A stretch of DNA of 64,000 nt from JADGHX01 sp963837755 (GTDB lineage Bacteria; Pseudomonadota; Gammaproteobacteria; Steroidobacterales; Steroidobacteraceae): assembly GCA_963837755.1 (NCBI GenBank), contig CAWIOP010000001.1, positions 1,116,001-1,180,000 of the forward strand, in the 5' to 3' direction. The translations under genes and the position numbers were made by a program. This document shows positions 30,156-38,943 of this stretch, piece by piece. The number at the start of each line of letters is the position of its first letter. The first letter of the stretch is position 1. The notes beneath the pieces are model-generated. The model saw only the letters and a list, made by a program, of their open reading frames with translations. It searched no databases and was not told the DNA's origin.

Positions 30156-30184
30156 ATTCTATGAAACCCTGTTTCGATTTTGAA
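30156..30184 (-). promoter_or_regulatory. Predicted sigma70 promoter of the NYN gene
   Basis: Read on the minus strand, TTCAAA (30184-30179) and TAGAAT (30161-30156) are 17 bases apart. It lies just after the terminator hairpin at 30203-30243 and about 130 bases before the NYN start. Confidence 0.45.
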
Positions 30185-30202
30185 GCCCCATGAAGAAAAA
30201 AG

Positions 30203-30243
30203 TCCCGTGCTCCGAAAGCTCTCACTTCCTTCGAAGCACGGGA
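30203..30243 (-). terminator. Rho-independent terminator, minus strand
   Basis: On the minus strand the stem TCCCGTGCTTCGAA pairs with TTCGGAGCACGGGA with one bulge, around a 12-13 base loop, and is followed by CTTTTTT. It would end transcripts that come from the DUF4404 gene and the diguanylate cyclase remnant. Confidence 0.75.
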
Positions 30244-30451
30244 AATGCCGAGGGATAGAAACCTTTGCCTCCTTTCACGAGCCGAACATGGGGCGAGTGT
30301 AAGGACGCGCAGTCACGCGCTCACTGCGCATTCGTGGTGGAAACGTGCAGAAATGCACGTCACGTTTGTGCGAGGCGGTTTGGCCGCGCGACGCATCCCG
30401 TTATCGCAGGAAGCACTGCGGCGGCTGGAGCAGCGCGCCGCGCCGGCTGGC

Positions 30452-30570
30452 TCAGGCGGCCAGCGACTCCGCTATCTGCACGCGGTTGCGGCCCGAGCGC
30501 TTCGCCGCGTACACGGCTTCATCGGCCCGCGCGATCAGGTTCTTGCCCCAGACGCCGAGCGGACTGATCG
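30452..30570 (-). pseudogene. Diguanylate cyclase (GGDEF) C-terminal remnant
   Basis: The minus strand reads LIARADEAVYAAKRSGRNRV followed by a short tail and a stop at 30452. This is the last helix of a GGDEF domain (ADxAxYxAKxxGRNRV). No GGDEF signature or start is found upstream; the frame runs directly into the DUF4404 gene region at about 30575. Only the tail of the gene survives here. Confidence 0.65.
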
Positions 30571-30578
30571 CGCGCGCA

Positions 30579-30839
30579 TCAGATGCCGGCCTTCCCCAGC
30601 GCGTCGACGAGCTGGCGCATGACGGTGGCGAGCGCCGGGTGCTCCGCTTCAAGCCGCACGGCGAGACCCTCGAGCGAGTTGCGCGCCGGTGCCGTCTCTT
30701 CGCTGGCGCGCCCGAGCGCACGCTCGATGTCGTCGGAAAGCGTGGTGAGCAGCCTGCGCGACTCGGCGTCGAGCGATTTGGCGTGGCCCAGACGCGTGTG
30801 GAGCTGCGATAGCAGCTCTCTCAGATTCTCTTGTGCCAT
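30579..30839 (-). CDS. DUF4404 family protein
   Basis: An 86-residue helical protein that starts MAQENLRELLSQLHTRL and continues with SLDAESRRLLTTLSDDIERA, the pattern of the DUF4404 family. The ATG at 30839 is chosen over the open frame to 30893. No enzymatic motif is visible; function unknown. A 20-base perfect palindrome lies 60 bases upstream (30899-30918). The gene lies downstream of a cytochrome c gene in the same direction. Confidence 0.75.
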   Translation of the reverse strand: MAQENLRELLSQLHTRLGHAKSLDAESRRLLTTLSDDIERALGRASEETAPARNSLEGLAVRLEAEHPALATVMRQLVDALGKAGI

Positions 30840-30898
30840 GGAAGCACTCCGTGACGAGCATTCGACCCGGTGAGGGTCACGAGGCGTCACCATACAGG

Positions 30899-30918
30899 CT
30901 TCAGCCGGCCGGCTGAAG
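30899..30918. repeat. Perfect 20-base palindrome
   Basis: CTTCAGCCGGCCGGCTGAAG reads the same on both strands. It lies between the cytochrome c stop (31016) and the DUF4404 start (30839). It could be an operator or a weak terminator stem; no T-run follows on either strand. Confidence 0.6.
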
Positions 30919-31015
30919 TCTGCTCAATGGCTTGACACGAAAGCGCGGGGCTTGCGGCCGTTGGCGCCGTGGGAGAAGCGGCAGCCCCATGCAGGGCCGC
31001 CGCTGCCGAAAGGCG

Positions 31016-31627
31016 TTACGACTTCGTCGCGGCGTCCGCGGGAACGGCGGACGGAGCCGCCGGCGCGGTCGGGTACCAGTACTTCGTATGGCACTGCTCG
31101 CAGGCTTCGTCGATGACACCTCCCACTTCGGAAAGCGCGGGCACGTTCTTCTCGTCGATGGCCTTGAGCGCCGCCACGCCCGCGTCATGCAGGGCCAGCG
31201 CGCGGGAGGCGAACGCGGCGTGGTCGCCGTCCATGAGCGCCTGGATCTGGTCGGCTTTCAGCACGCCTTCGACCTCGGAGTCCTGCAGCACCTTGCCCGC
31301 CTGCGCCACCTTGCGCCCCGGGATCATGAGCAGGTTCGCGGCCTCGATGAGTGTGATGGCGTGGGCGCGAACGGTGGCCCACTCTTCATCGGTGCGGGGT
31401 TGCCGCTCTTCGGTGCCTTTCTCGCTGCTGATGATGGCCACGGACTCCCACAGCACGTCGGCGGAGGTGTCGATTTCCGCCAGCATGAGATCCTGGATGC
31501 TCGCCGTGGGCCTGAAGGGGATGCTGGGTTCCGCCGCTGCCTGCGGAGCGGACTCTTTCTGCGCACACGCGGCGAGCGTGAGTGCGAGCGCAACGATGAG
31601 GGCCGCGCGCCGTGTGGGATTGATCAT
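31016..31627 (-). CDS. Lipoprotein cytochrome c (C-terminal CxxCH)
   Basis: A 203-residue protein with a lipoprotein signal (LTLAACAQKES, cysteine at the lipobox) and a single haem c site, CEQCHTKYW, near the C-terminus. One haem at the C-terminal end of a helical domain is the class II (cytochrome c-prime like) layout. It is probably anchored to a membrane on the periplasmic side and carries electrons or binds gases. The ATG at 31627 gives a sensible signal peptide. The region between it and the ABC permease (31628-31850) has no gene. Confidence 0.82.
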   Translation of the reverse strand: MINPTRRAALIVALALTLAACAQKESAPQAAAEPSIPFRPTASIQDLMLAEIDTSADVLWESVAIISSEKGTEERQPRTDEEWATVRAHAITLIEAANLLMIPGRKVAQAGKVLQDSEVEGVLKADQIQALMDGDHAAFASRALALHDAGVAALKAIDEKNVPALSEVGGVIDEACEQCHTKYWYPTAPAAPSAVPADAATKS

Positions 31628-31850
31628 ATTCTTGTGGAGGGAACTCTCGGGCGACGCTCGCCCTGCGGGGCGCACTACACTCCCGCGACGGAGCGAAGTC
31701 CAGCCCGAGGTGCCGTCAAACCGCGAAACGGCGCCGCGTAACAGTTGCCGTAACGTTATCCCGCCGCGTGAACGTGCGCGGAAGGCGGCCGGGAGCCGGC
31801 CCCGGCCGGTTGGTGACCGGCGCCTGCTTGCGAAGTGACCGGCGGCGCCT

Positions 31851-32639
31851 TCAGTTCTTGAGCCGGTAACCCGTCCTGAAGATCCACGCCACGATGGCGA
31901 GACAGATTGCGAAGAAGCCAAGCGTCATGGCGAGGCTCACTTCCACGCTCACGTCCGACTTGCCGTAGAAGCTCCAGCGGAAGCCGCTGATGAGATAGAC
32001 CACCGGGTTGAACAGGCTGAACGTGCGCCAGCCCGGCGGCAGCATGTCGATGGAGTAGAACGCGCCGCCGAGGAACGTGAGCGGCGTAACGATGAGCATG
32101 GGGATGAACTGCAGGTGCTCGAAGCCCTTCGCCCAGATGCCGATGATGAAGCCGAACAGGCTGAAGGTGCACGAGATCAGCACGAGGAACGCGAGCATCA
32201 GGCCGGGGTGCTGGATCTGCACCGGCACGAAGAACGACGACGTGGCGAGGATGATGAGCCCGAGCACGATGGACTTCGTGGCCGCCGCGCCCACATAGGC
32301 CAGCACGATCTCCAGGTACGACACGGGCGCGGAGAGCAGCTCGTAGATGGTGCCCGTGAACTTCGGAAAGAAGATGCCGAACGAGCCGTTGAAAATGCTC
32401 TCGGTGAAGAGCGCCAGCATGATGAGGCCCGGCACGATGAATGCGCCGTAGCTCACGCCGCCCACTTCCGTCATGCGCGAGCCGATGGCCGAGCCGAACA
32501 CCACGAAATAGAGCGACGTGGTGATCACGGGCGTGACGAAACTCTGCCACGCCGTGCGCAGCGCGCGCGCCATCTCGAAACGGTAGATGGCCCAGACACC
32601 GTAGCGATTGAAACGAAGGGCGGTTGCGTCTGTGCTCAT
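31851..32639 (-). CDS. ABC-2 type transporter permease
   Basis: A 262-residue ABC-2 membrane protein with six hydrophobic segments. PGLIMLALFTESIFNGSFGI and the TPLTFLGGAFYSIDMLPPGW re-entrant motif are typical of this exporter class. It works with the ATPase encoded 14 bases upstream in the same operon (ATPase first). The substrate cannot be told; such two-component systems export drugs, lipids or polysaccharides. Confidence 0.88.
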   Translation of the reverse strand: MSTDATALRFNRYGVWAIYRFEMARALRTAWQSFVTPVITTSLYFVVFGSAIGSRMTEVGGVSYGAFIVPGLIMLALFTESIFNGSFGIFFPKFTGTIYELLSAPVSYLEIVLAYVGAAATKSIVLGLIILATSSFFVPVQIQHPGLMLAFLVLISCTFSLFGFIIGIWAKGFEHLQFIPMLIVTPLTFLGGAFYSIDMLPPGWRTFSLFNPVVYLISGFRWSFYGKSDVSVEVSLAMTLGFFAICLAIVAWIFRTGYRLKN

Positions 32640-32653
32640 GGTTGCCTGCCGTT

Positions 32654-33610
32654 TCAGGAAGTCGCCCGCGCGATCTTCTCGCGTGACCCGCCGTCATCGC
32701 TCACGAGGCTCACGAAGATGTCCTCCAGCGAGCTTTCGTGCGTGTTCAGGTCCTTGAACCCGATGCCGAGCTCGTTCAGCCGGCGCAGCAGGTCCGAGAT
32801 GCCCGTGTGGGCGTGAGCGTCGAACGTGTACTCGAGATCGTTGCCATCGTTCTTCAGCAGGAGCGACCACGAAGCCAGCGCGACGGGCAGCACCTGCATC
32901 GGCTCCTGCAGGTGCAGGGTGAGCTGGCGCTTGCCGAGCTTCTTCATGAGCGTGGTTTTTTCCTCCACCACGATGAGCTGGCCCTTGTTGATCACGCCCA
33001 CGCGGTCGGCCATTTCCTCGGCCTCGTCGATGTAGTGCGTGGTGAGAATGATGGTGACGCCGCGCTCGCGCATGCCGCGCACGAGGTTCCACATGTCACG
33101 GCGCAGCTCCACGTCGACGCCCGCGGTGGGCTCGTCGAGGAACAGGATCTGCGGCTCGTGCGCGAGCGCCTTGGCGATCATCACCCGGCGCTTCATGCCG
33201 CCCGAGAGCGTCATGATCTTGTCCTTGCGCTTCTCCCACAGGGACAGGTCCCGCAACACCTTCTCGACGAGCGCGGGATTCGGCGCGCGCCCGAAAAGAC
33301 CCCGGCTGAAGTTGACCGTGGCCCAGACAGATTCGAACGAGTCCGTGGTCAGCTCCTGCGGCACGAGCCCGATCCTGGAGCGGGCGGCCTTGTAATCCTT
33401 CTGGATGTCGTACCCGTCGGCCAGCACCTTGCCCGACGTTGGCGTGACGATGCCGCAGACGATGCTGATGAGCGTGGTCTTGCCGGCGCCGTTCGGCCCC
33501 AGCAGGGCGAAGATCTCGCCCTGGCGGATATCCAGGCTCGTGCTGTGCAGGGCCTTTACGCCGGACGCATACGACTTGGTGAGGTTCTGGATCGAGATGA
33601 TCGGCGCCAT
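32654..33610 (-). CDS. ABC transporter ATP-binding protein
   Basis: A 318-residue ATPase with Walker A GPNGAGKTT, signature LSGGMKRRV, Walker B ILFLDEP and the H-loop TTHYIDEAEE. A C-terminal domain of about 90 residues follows, as in the DrrA/CcmA-type exporter ATPases. It powers the ABC-2 permease encoded downstream. It is divergent from the sigma-factor gene at 34062. Confidence 0.9.
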   Translation of the reverse strand: MAPIISIQNLTKSYASGVKALHSTSLDIRQGEIFALLGPNGAGKTTLISIVCGIVTPTSGKVLADGYDIQKDYKAARSRIGLVPQELTTDSFESVWATVNFSRGLFGRAPNPALVEKVLRDLSLWEKRKDKIMTLSGGMKRRVMIAKALAHEPQILFLDEPTAGVDVELRRDMWNLVRGMRERGVTIILTTHYIDEAEEMADRVGVINKGQLIVVEEKTTLMKKLGKRQLTLHLQEPMQVLPVALASWSLLLKNDGNDLEYTFDAHAHTGISDLLRRLNELGIGFKDLNTHESSLEDIFVSLVSDDGGSREKIARATS

Positions 33611-34061
33611 CCGCCGGACCTTAGCGTAAGGCGCCGGCGAAACCCACCCCTCCCCCGCGGCCTTATCGCAGCGTGAACACGCGCCGCGCGCCATTGCACC
33701 GCGCGGAGCAGTGTCGCGGCCGCTGAGGCACCGGCCGGGTGCACCGAGGCGTCGTCCCGGCGCAACGTTTGATTTTCGCGCGTGCCGCCTTGGGTGAAAT
33801 CGCCGCCGCAAGATCGACGCTTCCTTCGCACCTGCGCGGGTCGACGTCGCGCCACTTGCGGTGTCGGGAAACACGTTCTGCGGCGGCTCTTTATGCGCGT
33901 GCGAACGGCCTGCGCGAAACGCGCGAGCGCAGGCGTCAGGCAGGGTGCGCTCACAACGAGACGGATTGGACGCCAGCAGTCGCCTTCCGGTTGGCATGCA
34001 TCGTGCTTTCACACCCTGCGCACCATTGCGAACTGCTTCAGTCGAGCTCGGGGTCTCTTCA
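33611..34061 (+). other. Divergent intergenic region before the ECF sigma gene
   Basis: About 450 bases with no convincing gene. It separates the ABC operon from the sigma-factor gene. At 33941-33966 it holds CAGGGTG-N14-CGGAT, a weak match to the motif TAGGGTG-N14-CGTCT found elsewhere in the island. It could be an autoregulatory promoter. Confidence 0.5.
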
Positions 34062-34625
34062 ATGAGTGTTCAGACGCGCGAAATGCTGGCGCAGGATGTG
34101 TCGTTCCCGGTGGAGCAGGCTTACGAGCCGCTGTCCGTGCAGAACACCATCCGCCGCTATCACGAGTCGCTGATCCTCTTCCTGCGGCAGCGCCTGCGCG
34201 TGCCGGAGGACGCCGCCGATGTGGCGCAGGAGACCTATATCCGCATGATGCAGTATCAGAATTCCACGCGCATCCGCTCGCCGTCTTCCATGATGTTTCG
34301 TATCGCAATCAACGTTGTGAACGACCTCGGACGCGCGGAGCTCGCGCGCGGCGCGCCGGACCACTGCAACGTCGAAGACCTCGACCTGGCCTCGGACCAG
34401 CCCTCCGTCGAGCGCGAGCTCGTGGCGCGGCAGGATCTGGCACGCATGTACCAGGTGATCGAGCAGTTGCCGCCGAAATGCCGGCAGGTGTTCTTGCTGA
34501 GCCGCGTCCGCCGCATGACCTACCCGCAGATCGCCCGCCATTGCGGCATCTCCGTGAAGATGGTCGAGAAGCACGTGAGCCATGCACTGGCGGTGTGCAT
34601 GCAAGAAATTTCGTCGGACACGTAG
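34062..34625 (+). CDS. ECF-type RNA polymerase sigma factor (FecI-like)
   Basis: A 187-residue sigma70-family protein. Region 2 spans FLRQRLRVPEDAADVAQETY and the following SMMFRIAINVVND. Region 4 is LPPKCRQVFLLSRVRRMTYP with the helix-turn-helix IARHCGISVKMVEKHVSHAL. It lacks regions 1 and 3, as expected for ECF sigmas. A FecR-like regulator and a STN-bearing TonB receptor follow directly, the standard cell-surface signalling arrangement. It is the best candidate to read the TAGGGTG-N14-CGTCT motif found four times downstream. Confidence 0.92.
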   Translation: MSVQTREMLAQDVSFPVEQAYEPLSVQNTIRRYHESLILFLRQRLRVPEDAADVAQETYIRMMQYQNSTRIRSPSSMMFRIAINVVNDLGRAELARGAPDHCNVEDLDLASDQPSVERELVARQDLARMYQVIEQLPPKCRQVFLLSRVRRMTYPQIARHCGISVKMVEKHVSHALAVCMQEISSDT

Positions 34626-34656
34626 GGGGAGAGCGACGGCGTGCGTCTCTGACACG

Positions 34657-35767
34657 ATGGGCCCGGAATCCAATACGAACGAGCGGATCGTGCTGCAGGC
34701 CGCGCGCTGGCACGCGCGGCTGGCAGCGCATGACTGCACTGTGGAAGAGCGCGCGGAGTTCGCTCGCTGGCGTCAGCGTGACCCGGCACATGCGGAAGTT
34801 TACGCGGCCACGGAGGCGCTCTCTGCCGCGCTCGGGCATGCCGCTTCGATTGACGATCGGCTGCAGGCGATGGCCGATGAAGCGTTCGCGATGGGCGCGA
34901 ACGATGTCGCCCAAGGCGATTGCGTAGGCACCGCCGGCCGCCGCGGCGCCCACGCAAAGGTTCTCGACGGCGCCGTCAGCTCGACCGGCGTGGCGCATTG
35001 GCCTCAACGGCGCTGGTACGTACCCGCGGCACTGGCGGCAAGCGTGCTGGTGGCGTTCGTGGCTCTGCGCCTCGCGCAACTCGCCGATCCCGCAGCACTG
35101 CCCGCCGTTGCGTTCGCGGCGCCGGCAGAGGCACGCCGTGACGTAACCCTCTCCGACGGCTCCATCGTCCATCTCGACGTCGGCAGCGAAATCAGTGTGC
35201 GCATGAGCGCCGGCAAGCGCGACATCGTGCTCGTCGACGGCCGCGCGCTCTTCGACGTTGCGCACGACACGAGCCGCCCCTTCACGGTGGCGGCGGGCCG
35301 CTCGCGCACCACCGCGCTCGGCACGCGCTTCCAGGTTCAGCGCTCAGCCCAGCGAGTGCTCGTGACGCTCGCCGAAGGCTCGGTGGCCGTCACGGGCGAC
35401 CGCCAGCCCCGCCGCGCCCTGGCGCGAGAAGCTCATTCCCGGCGAGCAGATCAGCCTCACCACCGATGCGCAACGTGGCGCCAAGCGCGCCGTAGATGCG
35501 CAGATGGTGACGAGCTGGTCGCGCGGCCGCCTCGTCTTTCGCAGCACACCTCTCGTCGAAGCGCTCGAGGAGGTCAATCGATATGCCGATCGCAAGATCC
35601 GTCTGGGCGACCCGCAGCTCGCGCAAATGCCGGTGGGCGGCAATTTCATCGCAGGCGAGACCGAGTTGATCGTCTCGGCATTCGCCGCTGCGCTGCCCCT
35701 GCGCGTGGTCGATGGCGGTGCCGGCGAGATCATCCTGTTCCGGCGGTATCCAGCCGAAGTTCCCTGA
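34657..35767 (+). pseudogene. FecR-like anti-sigma regulator, with one frameshift
   Basis: The N-terminal part (AARWHARLAAHDCTVEERAE) is the DUF4880/FecR cytoplasmic domain. A membrane helix follows (YVPAALAASVLVAFVAL), then the FecR domain with LSDGSIVHLDVGSEI. At about 35405-35420 one extra base in a CCCCGCCGCGCC run shifts the frame. The protein then continues cleanly as APWREKLIPGEQISL to RRYPAEVP and stops at 35767. Restoring one base gives a protein of normal length (about 370 residues). It is either a base-call error or a genuine loss of the sigma-factor regulator. Confidence 0.8.
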
Positions 35768-35783
35768 CCGGCGGCGGCACCGG

Positions 35784-38700
35784 ATGCAACTCCGCGTCTA
35801 CAGTGTGACGTGGGGCGAGGGATCGCTGACGCGCGCACTCGCAATGCTGGCCCTGGCGTTGGTGGCCTCCGCCAGCGCCTCTGGGGAAACGCTCGCTTCG
35901 CGCGAGCCTGCGGTCGTGCGCTTCGACATCCCCGCGGGCCGCCTCAATGACGCACTGGACCGCTTCAGCGAGCAGAGCGGGCTGCAGATCATCTACGAGC
36001 CGAACGTCACGCAGGACCGGCAGGCGCCGAAGGTCGAAGGCTCGATGTCGCCCGCGCAGGCGCTAACGCAGCTGTTGCCCTCGCACGGCGTGCTGTGGAG
36101 CTTCGTCAACAGCAAGACAGTCTTCATCCGCTGCAACTCCGATGCGCCGACGCCTGGTGCCACGCTGCACGTGGTGCGCGCGCCGCAGTCGGCAGCGCCC
36201 GCTGACGAGGTGGCAGAGCTGGGCGAGATTCACGTGCTCGCGGATCCGCGGCGCGTGCTGCCCACAGCAGCGAGCACGTCTGCTTTCGGCTTCAGCAAGC
36301 CGCTGCTCGAGACGCCGCGCGCGGTGTCGTTCATCAGCGAAGAGTCGATTGACCTGTTCGGGTTGTCTGCCGTGGAAGATCTCGTGCGCGTGGTGCCCGG
36401 CGCGTTCACTACCACGCGCTTCGGCATCCAGGGCTCCGTCGATCTGCGCAACGTGCCGGCGGATTTCTATTTCCGCGGCATGAAGCGCCTGAGCCTGCAG
36501 GGCCACGGCCGCAGCGTGCTCGCGGCGATGGACACCATAGAGGTGGTGCGCGGGCCGCCCTCGCCGATCTTCGGCATGGGCAAGATCGGCGGCTACGTGA
36601 ATGCGGTGCCCACGTCCGGCCGCGCCAAGTCCGGCTCGTATCTCAAGGACAGGCAGGGCTTCGTGCAGGGAATCACCGGGGCGTACGATCGCGACGAGTG
36701 GTCTTTCGGTGTTGGCGGTCCGATGGCGCTGTCGGGAAAATCCGGGGGCTACTACGTCTACGGCCTGCACGAAGACTCCGCGTCGTTCGCGCACGGCGTG
36801 CCAGTGCGGCAGGACGTGTTGCAGGCCGCGATCTCGGCGGATGATTTCGTCGGCCCGTTCCGCCTGGAAACCGGCGGCAGCTATCAGCTCTCGCGAACGG
36901 CCGGCGCGCTCACCGGCCGTCTCACGCAGGACCTCGTCAACTCCGGCCGTTACATCCGCGGCACGCCGCTCGTGAATCTCGACCTGAACGGCAACGGCAC
37001 GATCGGCTACAGGGAGATGCAGTCCGCATCGCCGGTGCAGGGCAAGCTGAGCGCCGGCAACCAGCCGCTGATCCAGTATTACGACTGGCCGATGGATGCG
37101 AACGGCAAGCCGCTGCCGCCCGATCGGTTCCCGAAAGTGAAGGGCATCCCTCAGTCGCTGTATGACTATCTTGTCGCGCATCCGGAGGCGGACCCGACGG
37201 GCGCCCTGCGAGCGCAGGGGCCGGGCGGGCCGGTGCCCATCTCGGGCCATACGCCGATCGGCATGGCGCTCGATCCGCGCAGCGTCGGCTACGGCACGCT
37301 CGACCTGCAGCGCGCCGCCGCCTTCGAGCGCGACCTCGAAGCGCGCTTTCTCACGGCATTCTGCGATCTCGTCTACGACACCGACCCGAATTTCACGGTG
37401 CGCAACCAGCTGTTCTTCGACAGCATGGATCAGTACAAGGTGTCGAATCAGCCGTTCGCCCAGGACCAGTACGTGTACGTGTGGGAAGACAAGCTCACCG
37501 TCACGCGCCGCTTCTCGCGGCTGCCAGCCTGGCTGCGCATGGAAAGCCTCGCCTCAGTGAACTTCCGCAACACGGCTGCGGACGGCTACTTCTTCAATGC
37601 CGGAGACTTCTCGACGCATCGCACGGATGCGACCGCGCCGACGTGGGCGGATCGCACGGCCGGCATGACGCCGAACACCACGTTCGCCAACCCCATCGAC
37701 AATGCCGGCCTCGCGACGGACGGCTATCCGTGGAACAGCATCTACCGCTCGCAATTCTGGGAGCTGGGGGCCGGCGCACTGTTCGACCTGACGCTATTCG
37801 GGCGCACCAACGTGATGATCGGCGGCCGCATGGACGGCTCGGAGGCCAGGAACACCGACCTGCCCTCGTTCAATGTGAACACCGGAACGTCGGCAAACCC
37901 CGGCGCGTATGCGACCGCGCCGGTTACGGAGCGAGGCTGGGACCGCGGCGTGTCGTGGAACGCGAGCGTGTCGTACACGTTTGCGCACAGCGTGAGGCCG
38001 TACGTTACGTTCGCCCGCGCAAGCATCGCGCTCGATGCCAACAACAACGCGCTCACGAATGCCGTGATTGCCAATGGGCACATCGGCTCGGCCGAGCTGC
38101 GCGAGCTGGGAGTGAAGGCGAGCGCTTTCAACGACAGGCTGTTCCTTTCCGCGTCGGCATACGACCAGAGCCGCACGATGGCGAGCGACGAAGACTCCTC
38201 TGTGATCAACGCCTACGCTACTGCAACCGCCACGCGCGGCGTGGAGCTCGAGGCGAAGTGGGTGCCTATGCAAAGCGTTTCCGCATCGTTCTACGCGCTC
38301 AGGCAACGTACGAAGTTCGAACCTAATGCGGGAGGCGCGTTGCTGGTGGATGCGCGCACGCTGGGTTTCCAGGACGTGCTCGATGCCGACGGCAATGTCA
38401 TCTACCCCGCCGAGGCTTTCATGTACGGCGGCCGCACGCGCATCGTGTTGCCCGACGGCATGGACGAATTCGACACGAAGCAGGGCAACCCGGAGACGCA
38501 GCTCGGCATGAGCGGCTACTACCAGTTGCCTCGTGGCTTCGGGTTCACGCTGAGCGGTAACTATTTTTACAGCACCTGTTCCGGGCGCCTGTGTGCCGTA
38601 AGGCTGCCATCTGCCACAGTGTTGAACGCCGGTGCGTTCTGGGAATTCAACGCGTGGCACGCGAAGCTCGACGTTCTGAACCTCACCGACGAGCGCTGGT

Positions 38701-38792
38701 TTCGCGCACGCAGCGGCGACAATCTCGGCGACCCCCTCGCGCAGGCAATGCCCGATCGCCGCTGGCAGCTCACCCTGCGCTTCACCTTCTAG
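35784..38792 (+). CDS. TonB-dependent receptor with STN signalling domain
   Basis: About 1002 residues. A signal peptide is followed by a STN domain (VVRFDIPAGRLNDALDRFSE through VFIR), a plug domain (VRGPPSPIFGMGKIGG) and a 22-strand-type barrel that ends with Phe (LTLRFTF). The STN domain contacts FecR across the periplasm, so this receptor should sense its ligand and switch on the sigma factor. An external segment at residues 400-411 reads DLNGNGTIGYRE, an EF-hand-like calcium loop. The sequence after the STN domain is clearly paralogous to the next gene. The ATG at 35784 is preferred to 35712. Confidence 0.92.
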   Translation: MQLRVYSVTWGEGSLTRALAMLALALVASASASGETLASREPAVVRFDIPAGRLNDALDRFSEQSGLQIIYEPNVTQDRQAPKVEGSMSPAQALTQLLPSHGVLWSFVNSKTVFIRCNSDAPTPGATLHVVRAPQSAAPADEVAELGEIHVLADPRRVLPTAASTSAFGFSKPLLETPRAVSFISEESIDLFGLSAVEDLVRVVPGAFTTTRFGIQGSVDLRNVPADFYFRGMKRLSLQGHGRSVLAAMDTIEVVRGPPSPIFGMGKIGGYVNAVPTSGRAKSGSYLKDRQGFVQGITGAYDRDEWSFGVGGPMALSGKSGGYYVYGLHEDSASFAHGVPVRQDVLQAAISADDFVGPFRLETGGSYQLSRTAGALTGRLTQDLVNSGRYIRGTPLVNLDLNGNGTIGYREMQSASPVQGKLSAGNQPLIQYYDWPMDANGKPLPPDRFPKVKGIPQSLYDYLVAHPEADPTGALRAQGPGGPVPISGHTPIGMALDPRSVGYGTLDLQRAAAFERDLEARFLTAFCDLVYDTDPNFTVRNQLFFDSMDQYKVSNQPFAQDQYVYVWEDKLTVTRRFSRLPAWLRMESLASVNFRNTAADGYFFNAGDFSTHRTDATAPTWADRTAGMTPNTTFANPIDNAGLATDGYPWNSIYRSQFWELGAGALFDLTLFGRTNVMIGGRMDGSEARNTDLPSFNVNTGTSANPGAYATAPVTERGWDRGVSWNASVSYTFAHSVRPYVTFARASIALDANNNALTNAVIANGHIGSAELRELGVKASAFNDRLFLSASAYDQSRTMASDEDSSVINAYATATATRGVELEAKWVPMQSVSASFYALRQRTKFEPNAGGALLVDARTLGFQDVLDADGNVIYPAEAFMYGGRTRIVLPDGMDEFDTKQGNPETQLGMSGYYQLPRGFGFTLSGNYFYSTCSGRLCAVRLPSATVLNAGAFWEFNAWHAKLDVLNLTDERWFRARSGDNLGDPLAQAMPDRRWQLTLRFTF

Positions 38793-38845
38793 TCAGGAGC
38801 GACCTCGCGCTACACCGCCAGCGTTGGCTCCAAAGCGCCCGCAGG

Positions 38846-38871
38846 TAGGGTGCATCAACTCTTCCGCGTCT
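38846..38871 (+). promoter_or_regulatory. ECF-type promoter motif before TonB receptor 2
   Basis: TAGGGTG (38846-38852), 14 bases, then CGTCT (38867-38871). It lies 73 bases before the receptor gene. The same two blocks at the same spacing occur at three other places in the island. CGTC is a common ECF -10 core. Confidence 0.6.
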
Positions 38872-38943
38872 GATTCCACAGCAAAGACGTGTCCGCGCGA
38901 TGAATCGCGAGTCACGCAGCCTCGACGTGGGAGATGCATCGAT

